Assembly (NCBI GenBank): GCA_017467815.1
Contig: JAFUKI010000039.1
Location: 48,407 to 112,406, forward strand
Source of the DNA: Clostridia bacterium
GTDB lineage: Bacteria > Bacillota > Clostridia > Oscillospirales > CAG-272
DNA: 64,000 nucleotides
Reading direction: 5' to 3'
Position 1 is the stretch's first letter, and each line of letters opens with the position of its first letter. Below, one piece after another: positions 46,005 through 54,775 of the stretch. Below the pieces are notes generated by a model that made no database searches, was not told where the DNA came from, and saw only the letters and a program-made list of their open reading frames with translations. The position numbers were made by a program, and so were the translations under genes.

Positions 46005-46225
46005 ACAGGCGATGACGAAGAATGGAAAGCCAGTAGCATTGCAGAGAGCCGATGGATGGTGTAAATCGGTATGTGAACCCTGCGTCCTCTCACTTCCGAG
46101 CCGAAAAACGGATAGCAATAAGGTGGCGGAGAAAAAATCCGCAATTTGAGTGGTACCGCGAGTGTAATACCGATTTATACCCGTCTCAAAGCAAACAGCG
46201 CTTTGGGGCGGCTTTTGTTTTGTCC
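46005..46225 (+). promoter_or_regulatory. T-box riboswitch (Leu specifier) of leuA
   Basis: The antiterminator bulge is GAGTGGTACCGCGAG near 46147-46162. The downstream terminator hairpin (46181-46221) has arms CCGTCTCAAAGC and GCTTTGGGGCGG and a T-rich tail. Stem I includes AGAGAGCCGATGG and GTGTAAATCGGT. The specifier loop reads CTC followed by ACTTCCGAGC; the pheS leader has TTC in the identical context (TTC-ACTTCTGAGC), which fixes CTC as the decoding triplet. Leucine starvation should allow leuA expression. Confidence 0.94.
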
Positions 46226-46265
46226 GCAGAGGCAGAGAGGAATTGTAAGAGAAGGAGATACAGAT

Positions 46266-47944
46266 ATGATGGATGCCACAAAATACAAAGTGGGATATTT
46301 CCCTGTATCCGAAGAATACAGCGCATGGGTGAAAAAGGAACGTATCGAGAAACCGCCGGTATGGTGTTCCGTGGATATGCGGGACGGCAACCAGAGCCTG
46401 GTGATCCCCATGAGCATGGAAGAAAAACTGGAATATTACAAAGTCCTGCTGGAGGTGGGGTTCAAGGAAATCGAAGTAGGGTTTCCTGCCGCCAGCGAAA
46501 CGGAATACGAATTTCTGCGTACCCTGATCGACAATAATATGATTCCGGAGGATGTGACCATCCAGGTGCTGACCCAGTGCCGGGAGCATATCATCCGCAA
46601 AACCTTCGAAGCCTGCAAAGGGGCATCCCATGCCATTATCCACTTCTACAACTCCCTCAGCGTGGCACAGCGAGAGCAGGTATTCGGCAAATCCAGGGAA
46701 GAGATCAAACAGATCGCAGTGGAAGGTGCCAGATTGGTAAAGCGTCTGGCAGCGGAATATAAAGGGAACTTCCGCTTTGAATATTCTCCCGAATCCTTCA
46801 CGGGTACGGAACCGGAATACGCTCTGGAAGTCTGCAACGCCGTACTGGATGTACTGGAACCGAATGAAAACAACAACGTAATTATCAACCTGCCCGTAAC
46901 CGTGGAGATGAGCCTTCCCCACGTATATGCTTCCCAGGTTGCCTACATGAGCCGGAATCTGAAATACCGTGAACACATCACCCTGTCCCTCCATCCCCAC
47001 AACGACCGCGGTACAGGTGTTGCCGATACGGAACTGGCACTTCTGGCAGGTGCTGACCGTGTGGAAGGTACTCTGTTCGGCAACGGAGAACGTACCGGCA
47101 ATGTGGATATCATCACGCTTGCCATGAATATGTACGCCCACGGTGTTGACCCGAAGCTGGATTTTTCCAATATGCCCTATCTTGTGGAAAAATACGAAAC
47201 CTGTACAAGAATGCAGGTCTACGAGCGTGCGCCCTACGCCGGTGCATTGGTATTTGCCGCATTTTCCGGCAGCCATCAGGACGCCATTGCGAAGGAAATG
47301 AAATACCGGCAGAATAACAACCTCCACGAATGGACAGTTCCGTATATCCCCATCGACCCCAAGGATATCGGCAGAACCTACGATGCGGATGTAATACGTG
47401 TCAATTCCCAGTCCGGCAAGGGCGGTATCGGCTATTTGCTGGAGCAGAAATACGGTTTCAATATGCCGAAAAAATGCGGGAACATTTCAGTTATCTCTGC
47501 AAAAGCATTTCCGATCACGAGCATAAGGAGCTGAAAGCGGAAGAAGTACTGCAGATTTTCACGGAAACCTATCTGCGCGTTCCCGTAGAAATTTCCGTCA
47601 CCGACTTCGATTTCGTGCGTGAAAGGGATACGGTAAAGATCCATATAACTTTCATGAAAGACGGAAAAGAAACGAAGCTGGAAGCCGAAGGAAACGGTTC
47701 TCTGAGTGCCGTCAGCAACGCACTGAAAGCATATACCGGCGAGAAATACGTCCTGGAAGTGCTCACTCAGCACAGTATGCAGGGTAAGGGATCCCAGAGT
47801 GTGGCAGTATCCTACATCGGTCTGATGAACGAAGAGAGAGGAATGTTCTGGGGCGCCGGAACCCACACCGACGTTATCACAGCCAGCACCAACGCTTTGC
47901 TGAACGCATTCCACAATATGACCGGATATAAATCCACCATGTAA
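46266..47944 (+). pseudogene. leuA: 2-isopropylmalate synthase with a one-base frameshift
   Basis: First committed step of leucine synthesis (2-oxoisovalerate plus acetyl-CoA). The start ATG 46266 has AAGGAG eight bases upstream. The barrel domain is complete: VDMRDGNQSLVIPM, SLHPHNDRGTGVADTEL, GNGERTGNVDIITL. At 47469-47474 an A6 tract follows CCG (PKK). In frame it continues CGNISV and stops at 47534, whereas the next frame gives MREHFSYLCKS... and the full C-terminal regulatory LeuA dimer domain ending at 47944. One missing A (A7 restored) would fuse them into about 559 residues, the size of type 2 LeuA. Either a mutation, a sequence error, or slippage. Confidence 0.85.
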
Positions 47945-47957
47945 ACAGGAGCAAACC

Positions 47958-48386
47958 ATGTATTTTGATGATATAAAACCCAATACCGTAATCGAAATCC
48001 CGCCGGCGGTTATCGAAAAGGAAAAAATGCTGGATTTCGCCAGACTTTACGACAACATCCCCCTCCACACCGATGAGGAATACGCAAAGAAAACCCACTT
48101 CGGAAAGCTGATCGCACCGGGGGTTATGTCCTTTATGTCCGTCTGGGCGAAATATCTGGAAGTGGATCTGTTCGGCGAAGAACTGCTGGCAGGGAAGTCC
48201 ACAAAAATCGAATGGATAAAACCTGTTTTTGCGGATGACATACTCACCGGCAAAGCAGTTGTTACCAATCTGGTAAAACGCAGCCCCAAAAACGGACTTG
48301 TGGAGATCACCATCGAGGCATACAACCAGAACGGTGAACTGGTATTAACGGATGTAACCGAAGCAATCGTCAAATGCAGACTGTAA
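47958..48386 (+). CDS. MaoC-like hotdog dehydratase-family protein
   Basis: 142 residues. Hotdog fold with the MaoC signature YDNIPLHTDEEYAKKTHFGKLIAPGVMSF; the Asp and His of the hydratase motif (D-x4-H) are present. Probable (R)-specific enoyl-CoA hydratase-like or acyl-CoA-binding role; the true substrate is unknown. It starts 13 bases after leuA with a good binding site (ACAGGAG), so it shares the Leu T-box transcript. The association with leuA is unusual. Confidence 0.85.
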   Translation: MYFDDIKPNTVIEIPPAVIEKEKMLDFARLYDNIPLHTDEEYAKKTHFGKLIAPGVMSFMSVWAKYLEVDLFGEELLAGKSTKIEWIKPVFADDILTGKAVVTNLVKRSPKNGLVEITIEAYNQNGELVLTDVTEAIVKCRL

Positions 48387-48398
48387 CAATATAGTCTG

Positions 48399-48437
48399 AC
48401 TCCCGATACCTGACATTCCAGGAATCGGGAGTTTTTG
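48399..48437 (+). terminator. Terminator of the leuA transcript
   Basis: Arms ACTCCCGATACCT and AGGAATCGGGAGT followed by TTTTTG. Confidence 0.85.
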
Positions 48438-48497
48438 TGTGCCGCAAGTGAATCGGTTTCATACATATGAAAAAATCATACCAATGAAGCAAATCTA

Positions 48498-48526
48498 TTG
48501 CATTTTTAGGAAAAGAATGATATAAT
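48498..48526 (+). promoter_or_regulatory. Promoter of the envelope gene cluster
   Basis: TTGCAT (48498-48503), 17 bases, TATAAT (48521-48526), about 72 bases upstream of the MBOAT gene. Confidence 0.8.
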
Positions 48527-48598
48527 TGTTAAAATAGGATAATTGTTTTTTTGAAAATCAAAACCTTTCCATATATTCCATCGAATTCAGAGGTCGTA

Positions 48599-50008
48599 AT
48601 GGTATTTTCATCATCTGTTTTTCTGTTCCTGTTCCTGCCCGCCGTGTGGATTCTGTATACCCTGATCCCCAAGCGGTATATTATAGCCAAGAATGTGGTC
48701 CTTGGTATATCCAGCGTGATTTTTTACGCCTTCGGTGAACCGGTCTATATCATACTGATGTTTGCCTCGATCCTGTTCAACTATGTTGCCGCCGTTCTCA
48801 TTGACAGATCGAGTGAAAAAATGAAAAACATAATCTGCGCTCTGGACGTGGCGGCGAATCTGCTGATGCTGGGTGTATACAAATATTCCCCCTGGATCGT
48901 CAGCATGATCAACCAGACCTTCGACACCGCCTTCCATGTACCGGCATTTACAATTCCCGTAGGCATTTCCTTCTATACCTTCCAGATTCTTTCCTACGTG
49001 GTTGATGTACGGCAGGGAAAGACCGCAGTGCAGAAGAATATCTTCAACCTGCTGCTCTACATAGCTTTCTTCCCCCAGCTGATTGCCGGTCCCATTGTCC
49101 GTTATATCGACATCCAGAACCAGATCGAAAACCGTACCGTTACAGCGGAAGGAACCGCTCACGGCATAAGACGGTTTATCAGCGGTCTGGCAAAGAAAAT
49201 CCTCATCTCCAACACCGCAGCAATCATCGCTGACGCTGCCTTTGCCGGAGAGGGAATTTCCACCCTGTTCGCCTGGGCAGGTGCTGTATGTTACTGTATC
49301 CAGCTCTACTTTGACTTCTCCGGATACTCCGATATGGCAATCGGTCTTGCTGCCATATTCGGCTTCACCATCTGCGAGAACTTCAATTACCCCTATTCCG
49401 CAGTGTCCGTACGTGATTTCTGGAAACGCTGGCACATCTCCCTGACCACATGGTTCAGAGAATACGTCTATTTCGCATTGGGCGGAAACCGCCGCGGAAA
49501 AGTGCGTACCATTCTCAACCGTGTATTTGTATTCTTTCTCACCGGACTCTGGCACGGCGCAAACTTTACCTTTGTCATCTGGGGTCTGTGGCACGGACTG
49601 CTTATGATGTTTGAACAGCTTGTGCATTTTGATAAGCTCACCGAAAAAAGAGCACTCCGTCCCCTTACCGGAATCTATACATTGCTGGCGGTCTGCCTCG
49701 GCTTTGTGGTATTCCGCGCACCGGATATGTCGTCTGCCATGGCCTATATCGGCAGAATGTTCGCATTTACGGGAAACGGTGCCGACGCACTCATCTATTT
49801 CTCACCCTATGTCTGCCTGATCCTGCTTCTCGGCGCAGTATTGTCTTTTCCCGTACTGCCGACGTGCCGGAAACTGCTTGGAAACCATCCAAAGGCGGCA
49901 AAAACATTTGAAATGGCGGGATACATCCTGGCGCTTCCCGTTCTCATGCTCTGCATCATGCAGCTGGCATCGTCCACCTTCAATCCCTTTATCTATTACA
50001 ATTTCTGA
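48599..50008 (+). CDS. MBOAT-family O-acyltransferase (AlgI/DltB-like)
   Basis: 469 residues, about 11 membrane helices. Typical AlgI start MVFSSSVFLFLFLPAVW, and PVGISFYTFQILSYVVDVRQG, QLIAGPIVRYIDI, FWKRWHISLTTWFREYVY, and the active-site histidine region LTGLWHGANFTFVIWGLWHG. Transfers acyl (usually acetyl) groups across the membrane to surface polysaccharide. The ATG at 48599 has AGAGG five bases upstream; a TTG frame 48 bases earlier is rejected. The next gene supplies the exported partner. Confidence 0.95.
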   Translation: MVFSSSVFLFLFLPAVWILYTLIPKRYIIAKNVVLGISSVIFYAFGEPVYIILMFASILFNYVAAVLIDRSSEKMKNIICALDVAANLLMLGVYKYSPWIVSMINQTFDTAFHVPAFTIPVGISFYTFQILSYVVDVRQGKTAVQKNIFNLLLYIAFFPQLIAGPIVRYIDIQNQIENRTVTAEGTAHGIRRFISGLAKKILISNTAAIIADAAFAGEGISTLFAWAGAVCYCIQLYFDFSGYSDMAIGLAAIFGFTICENFNYPYSAVSVRDFWKRWHISLTTWFREYVYFALGGNRRGKVRTILNRVFVFFLTGLWHGANFTFVIWGLWHGLLMMFEQLVHFDKLTEKRALRPLTGIYTLLAVCLGFVVFRAPDMSSAMAYIGRMFAFTGNGADALIYFSPYVCLILLLGAVLSFPVLPTCRKLLGNHPKAAKTFEMAGYILALPVLMLCIMQLASSTFNPFIYYNF

Positions 50009-50030
50009 TCTGTAACCATCGGGTGAATTT

Positions 50031-51080
50031 ATGAAAAAAACTGTATGCAAACTGTTTATTCTGCTTTTCTTCGCAGTATGCGTGTTCTTTTCTCTGGGAC
50101 TTGTCCTGCCGGGTGCTTCTGATCCCGAAAGCGACAATCCGCCGGAACTGCTTACGGAAAACGGCATCAACGACGACTTCGGCAGCGAATTCGAAGAATG
50201 GTTTTCCAAACATTTCGCATTCCACCATGCTGTGACCGACTTTTTTGCCGATGCCAGATTGGCTCTCTTTTCAGAAGGGAACGATCAGGTAATCGCCGGC
50301 CGCGACGACTTTCTGTTTTTCGACGATACAACAGCGGATTATATCGGTACAAACCGTATGACCGATGCCGACATCACGAAAACCGCAGAAGCCCTTGCCA
50401 CTCTGAACGAACAGGTGGAAGCGGCAGGCGGCAAGTTCCTCTTTGTCTGCGCACCGAACAAAAACACGATCTACGGCGAGTATTTGCCGTCCCGGTACAT
50501 AAAATCCACCTCTCCCACCGACCTTGACCGTCTGTATGCGGAGCTGGATGTACTGGACGTACCCTACGTGGATCTCCGTCCCCTGCTCACCGAAGCCAAA
50601 GAGAATACCCTTGTGTACCATAAACGGGATACTCACTGGAACGGTGCCGGTGCTGAGATTGCCATGGGTGGGATTGCAGAACACTTTTCCATCCCCATGC
50701 CGGACTACGGTGTCCCTATAACCGTGTCGGATTTTGAGGGAGATCTGGACGCTCTTCTTTTCCCCGGCAAAACCATGTATGATGAAAACATAACCTACAA
50801 TTTTGAAGGTCTGTTCGTCTACACATCCGCTTATGCCACACCGATGGATCTGGTGATCACAGCACGGAGCGGCGGAACGGGAAAACTGCTGATGTTCCGT
50901 GACTCTTTTGCCAACGCCATGATTCCGTACGCCGCATCAACTTTCGGCGAAATCAGAATGGAGCGTGTTACGCCCTACCAGACAGCACAGCTTGAGACCT
51001 ATAAGCCGGATTATGTAATCGTTGAGATCGCAGAGCGGAATCTTCGGGAAATAGCAGGGTACATCACACCTGCCGAGTGA
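50031..51080 (+). CDS. AlgX/AlgJ-like SGNH-type acetyltransferase partner
   Basis: 349 residues. N-terminal anchor (8-28), then an exported domain with the AlgJ/AlgX catalytic pieces: HKRDTHWNGAGA (Asp200, His202) and LMFRDSFANAM (Ser292), forming the SGNH-type triad. The front contains FGSEFEEWFSKHFAFHHAVTDFFADARLALF, typical of the family. In known systems this protein completes O-acetylation of polymers by the MBOAT enzyme directly upstream (22 bases). No alginate genes are present; the polymer is unknown. Confidence 0.9.
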   Translation: MKKTVCKLFILLFFAVCVFFSLGLVLPGASDPESDNPPELLTENGINDDFGSEFEEWFSKHFAFHHAVTDFFADARLALFSEGNDQVIAGRDDFLFFDDTTADYIGTNRMTDADITKTAEALATLNEQVEAAGGKFLFVCAPNKNTIYGEYLPSRYIKSTSPTDLDRLYAELDVLDVPYVDLRPLLTEAKENTLVYHKRDTHWNGAGAEIAMGGIAEHFSIPMPDYGVPITVSDFEGDLDALLFPGKTMYDENITYNFEGLFVYTSAYATPMDLVITARSGGTGKLLMFRDSFANAMIPYAASTFGEIRMERVTPYQTAQLETYKPDYVIVEIAERNLREIAGYITPAE

Positions 51081-51199
51081 TATTGTTTCAGAAAAATGAT
51101 ATAATGAAATAACGGACAGATGCGACAGCGGATTCTGTCCGAAAGTATTGGAAGCCGAATGAAGTATATTCTTAGACGGCTTTGGAGGTTAAATAATCT

Positions 51200-52393
51200 A
51201 TGACGCGAAAATCAGTTATCCCGCTGCTACTGTGCACGGCAGTTCTGTTGGGTTCGTGTACCGCACACGCCGGAAGCAAATCAGACGAAGCACTGGAAAT
51301 TCCCGAAGAAGTATTCTACACCGAAGAAGACCTTGCCCGGGATCTGGGCATTTCCGTAACCTTTCCGAAAGCAAGCGGTCTTGGGCTGAATGCATACCAG
51401 CCGGGATCCCAGAACGGCAATGCGGGCAATACCAACGAAAATTCCGGAAGCGGCAGCGGTACTTCCGACGGAAAATTTCCCATGAAGGTCTATGAATCCA
51501 TGGAAGTATACGCATCCACCACATCCATTAAACCCATGCGTGTGCTGACGGACGGAGAAATTGTCATGCTGCGTGAAATGGAAGGGACTCGCTGGGCGGA
51601 GGTTTACTACAACGACGGTCCCCTGATGGGCTACGCCAAGGACGGATTCATGCACACAATATCGGAAGGTTCGGAAGTCTATGCTGAACTGCCCATAGAG
51701 TACGGCATGGCGAAAACCAATCAGGAAACCTATGTTTCCGCCTACTCCCATCTTGTGGATATCCGGAAATATTTCAACGTATATTCCACCACCGACGAAC
51801 TTACGGGAGAAACCGACTACTCCCAATACGATGTGATCGTTTCCATGAAGTTGTCCACAAACGACACCACCATCGGAAAACCGTTCTATAACGCTAATAT
51901 CTGCATGGTACAGTATGACCTGCTGCCCATGCTGAAAAAAGCGATCGACATGTTCAGAGAAGACGGCTATATCATGGTAATTTACGATGCCTACCGCCCT
52001 ACAAGCGTCCAGCAGCGATGGTTTGATGTGGTGCAGGTACATAAATGGGTAGCCAATCCCGCAATCGGTATGGGCGGTGTCCATGACCGTGGTACCGCCG
52101 TGGACATTTCACTGGTGGATTTCGGGGGCAATGAACTGGAATTTCCCACCCCCATGCACACATTCACCGAAGAATCCGCCAGAAGCAGCCCCACCATGTC
52201 TGCGACGGCACGCAAAAATATGGATTATATGCTGAATATCATGGTCCAGTGCGGATTCACCTATATCAACTCCGAATGGTGGCATTTTCAGGATGTGAAT
52301 ACAAAATACTATCTTCCCACCGACCATCCCCTGGATATGATCCCTCTCGTTCCCTCCGAAGCCAATGAAGTCGGAACGATTACATACAGGTAA
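51200..52393 (+). CDS. D-Ala-D-Ala dipeptidase (M15D, VanX-like) lipoprotein with SH3-like domain
   Basis: 397 residues. The lipobox LLGSC (Cys20) anchors it outside. After a Gly/Ser/Asn-rich linker (about 68-92), an SH3-like module spans about 95-150 (MKVYESMEVYASTTS...WAEVYYNDGPLMGYAKDGFM). The M15D core has DAYRPTSVQ (VanX Arg71 equivalent), HDRGTAVDISL (zinc His295, Asp302) and SEWWH (Glu359, zinc His362). Unlike cytosolic VanX it is exported, so it probably trims envelope peptides. Promoter unclear (a TGA-TATAAT at 51100-51105). Confidence 0.93.
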   Translation: MTRKSVIPLLLCTAVLLGSCTAHAGSKSDEALEIPEEVFYTEEDLARDLGISVTFPKASGLGLNAYQPGSQNGNAGNTNENSGSGSGTSDGKFPMKVYESMEVYASTTSIKPMRVLTDGEIVMLREMEGTRWAEVYYNDGPLMGYAKDGFMHTISEGSEVYAELPIEYGMAKTNQETYVSAYSHLVDIRKYFNVYSTTDELTGETDYSQYDVIVSMKLSTNDTTIGKPFYNANICMVQYDLLPMLKKAIDMFREDGYIMVIYDAYRPTSVQQRWFDVVQVHKWVANPAIGMGGVHDRGTAVDISLVDFGGNELEFPTPMHTFTEESARSSPTMSATARKNMDYMLNIMVQCGFTYINSEWWHFQDVNTKYYLPTDHPLDMIPLVPSEANEVGTITYR

Positions 52394-52404
52394 GGAGGAC
52401 GGCT

Positions 52405-54750
52405 ATGAAGATCAATCAGTATTTCAACACCCCCGTCCCCGTTTCTGCGGAGAATGCACCGGCTGTCTGCGTAGGCGTCAATTTTTCCGCAAAGGACTAC
52501 GAAAAACCGGTCATGCGCTTTATTGTCAAGCGTGACCTGCGTATAAGGATCGTCTCCCTCACACTGACATACCGTTTTTCCGACCTTCCCCTGGGTGAAG
52601 CAGACGAAAATACCCCCTTCCAGCAATTTGTCTGCAGCAAAGAAGAAATGAATGAGCAGGAATTTTTGGTATTCCGCGGCAATTATCAGGGAAATACAAT
52701 CCCGGAGAACTGTACTGCTGTGGTGCTGTCCGTGACATTGGAAAACGGAGAGACCATCGCCTATACCGCCGAAGAATATCGCGATCCCCCCTGTCTGGCG
52801 GTGAAAACCGAGGATATAACCACGATCAGCCCGGCGCTGGATGAATTCTTCCGTTTCCGTGCTGCCGAACGCAGAGCAGGACAGGAAAACCAGAAAGCCG
52901 CTGTAAATTCCCTGATCGCCAAAGCAGCAGCTGTTCTGAATGAAGAAACCGCCCTGCAGAACTTCCAGAGATACCGGAAAAACCGAATTGTCAAACGGCG
53001 TACCATAGAAACCATAGCAGCAGTCCTTGTGGCTATCGTTCTGATTTGCGGTGTGGTTCTTATCCGGAACATGAACCGTACCGAAGAAAGCCCCCTGCAG
53101 GCAGCCGTATCCGCACTTCTGGCAGACGGACGGTACGGGGATGCCTATAAGACGGTGCAGGAAGCAGGAGACACGGAGATTCTCCAGAGCGTGTGCAGAA
53201 CAGCGGCAGAACATTTCCAGCATATCAAGGATTACAAAACTGCCTATCTGTATGCTTCAGCGGCACCGGAACCCTTTGACAAAGAAATTATTGATACTTT
53301 TATCACACTCCTTCTGTCCCAGAACAGACAGGAAGAAGCATACCAATTCCTCCTGGAGCTTCCCCAGTATACGGATGCCATGCAGAAAGTCTGTGTCTCC
53401 GCTGTAGAAGCATTTCTGAACCGGCAGGAGTACGACAAAGCGTATTTCTACGCCATAAACGCCCCCGAATCCCTGGAATCCTATGTAATGCAGCAGTCAT
53501 CCGGTCAGATCATAACGGATGGGCAAGTCAGTGACGAGATCTGGGATTCTCTCGGAGAGACGGATGATCCCGAAAAAGTGGATGAAATGGCATTGTGGGC
53601 GGCGGATTCCCTGAATAAAAGCAAATCCTTCGCCGAAGCCGCATCCGTTGCGTTCCGTATAAACAATGCGGAAAAAAGATCCGCCATACTGGAGACGATC
53701 TGTGTTTCCGGCATGAAGGAATATCTGCAGACCAGCGACCTGAACAAGGCGGTAAAGCTGTACACAGACTGTTCCGCCGGCATGAAGGAAGAAGCAATGA
53801 CCAATACCGTGCGGCAGATGATCGAATACGCAAACTCCATCCAGAACGCCGCCGGGATTCTGTATTTCTCCCATATGCTCAGCGAAGATACCTCCGCGCT
53901 TGTGATCTCCCCCGGCGATTACAGCATCAAAAAAAGCGGTATCGTGTGGCAGTATATGACAACGGAGCAGAAACGTACTTATCATGCACGTTCCATTGAC
54001 TTATATAAAGAAGCCTACCGGATTGAAAACGGTACAGTGGAAAACATAACCGACGCAGTATCCGTAGCGGCGTCCGAACAAATGGCGGTAGCACTGCTGA
54101 AAAACGGTACTGTCAAAGCCCTCTCAGGCAGCGGACGGAATACGATGCCGGCACTTCCCGCAGATACCGATATAGTATCCGTGGATGTGGGACAGAAACA
54201 CGTGGTTCTTCTCCACACAGACGGTACCGTGACAGCCGTTGGCAGCAATGACAAAGACCAGTGCAACACCACCGGCTGGACCGATGTAACCAAAGTGGTA
54301 TCCGGGGCATATTTCACTGCGGCGCTGCGATCCGACGGAACCCTGTATGCCTGCGGCTCGAACATAAGCGGTCAGTGCAATGTGGATGGTATTACCGGTG
54401 TAATGGATATTGCCGCCTGCGATGATACCCTGGTTTTGCATATGTCGGACAATACGCTGAAGTTGGTGGGCGAAATTTCCATGGGTCTGAAAGCCGCGGA
54501 AGATTTTGACGATATCGTCCGTGTCCGTGCAGGAGGAAACACCATTCTGGCGGAAACGGACCGCGGAACCTATCTGCTGGCTCACGCAAGCTACAACGCA
54601 AGCGCCGGATTCGTTCTCACATGGAAGAACATGGAAGACTTTGCCGCCGGATTCCTCTGCGCAGGCTGTATTGACCAAAACGGTACCATGCAGATCACCG
54701 GAGACGGCAGTGTTATCGTTCATGACGGCTATACGCCCGGTGTACAATAA
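52405..54750 (+). CDS. Single-pass membrane protein with TPR-like repeats and RCC1-like propeller
   Basis: 781 residues; I do not recognise a named family. Residues 1-195 are cytosolic, with beta-rich start. A basic patch RKNRIVKRR precedes one helix (about 201-221), so the rest faces outside. Residues 225-520 form helical repeats (RYGDAYKTVQEAGD, KDYKTAYLYASAAPE, QEEAYQFLLELPQY, KSFAEAASVAFRINNAE). Residues 545-700 hold RCC1-like units (DVGQKHVVLLHTDGTVTAVGSND, SGAYFTAALRSDGTLYACGSNISGQC). Starts 11 bases after the dipeptidase gene (AGGAGG). Possibly a surface scaffold or sensor for this cluster. Confidence 0.82.
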   Translation: MKINQYFNTPVPVSAENAPAVCVGVNFSAKDYEKPVMRFIVKRDLRIRIVSLTLTYRFSDLPLGEADENTPFQQFVCSKEEMNEQEFLVFRGNYQGNTIPENCTAVVLSVTLENGETIAYTAEEYRDPPCLAVKTEDITTISPALDEFFRFRAAERRAGQENQKAAVNSLIAKAAAVLNEETALQNFQRYRKNRIVKRRTIETIAAVLVAIVLICGVVLIRNMNRTEESPLQAAVSALLADGRYGDAYKTVQEAGDTEILQSVCRTAAEHFQHIKDYKTAYLYASAAPEPFDKEIIDTFITLLLSQNRQEEAYQFLLELPQYTDAMQKVCVSAVEAFLNRQEYDKAYFYAINAPESLESYVMQQSSGQIITDGQVSDEIWDSLGETDDPEKVDEMALWAADSLNKSKSFAEAASVAFRINNAEKRSAILETICVSGMKEYLQTSDLNKAVKLYTDCSAGMKEEAMTNTVRQMIEYANSIQNAAGILYFSHMLSEDTSALVISPGDYSIKKSGIVWQYMTTEQKRTYHARSIDLYKEAYRIENGTVENITDAVSVAASEQMAVALLKNGTVKALSGSGRNTMPALPADTDIVSVDVGQKHVVLLHTDGTVTAVGSNDKDQCNTTGWTDVTKVVSGAYFTAALRSDGTLYACGSNISGQCNVDGITGVMDIAACDDTLVLHMSDNTLKLVGEISMGLKAAEDFDDIVRVRAGGNTILAETDRGTYLLAHASYNASAGFVLTWKNMEDFAAGFLCAGCIDQNGTMQITGDGSVIVHDGYTPGVQ

Positions 54751-54775
54751 TCTGAGAAAAATAGGATAGACATCT

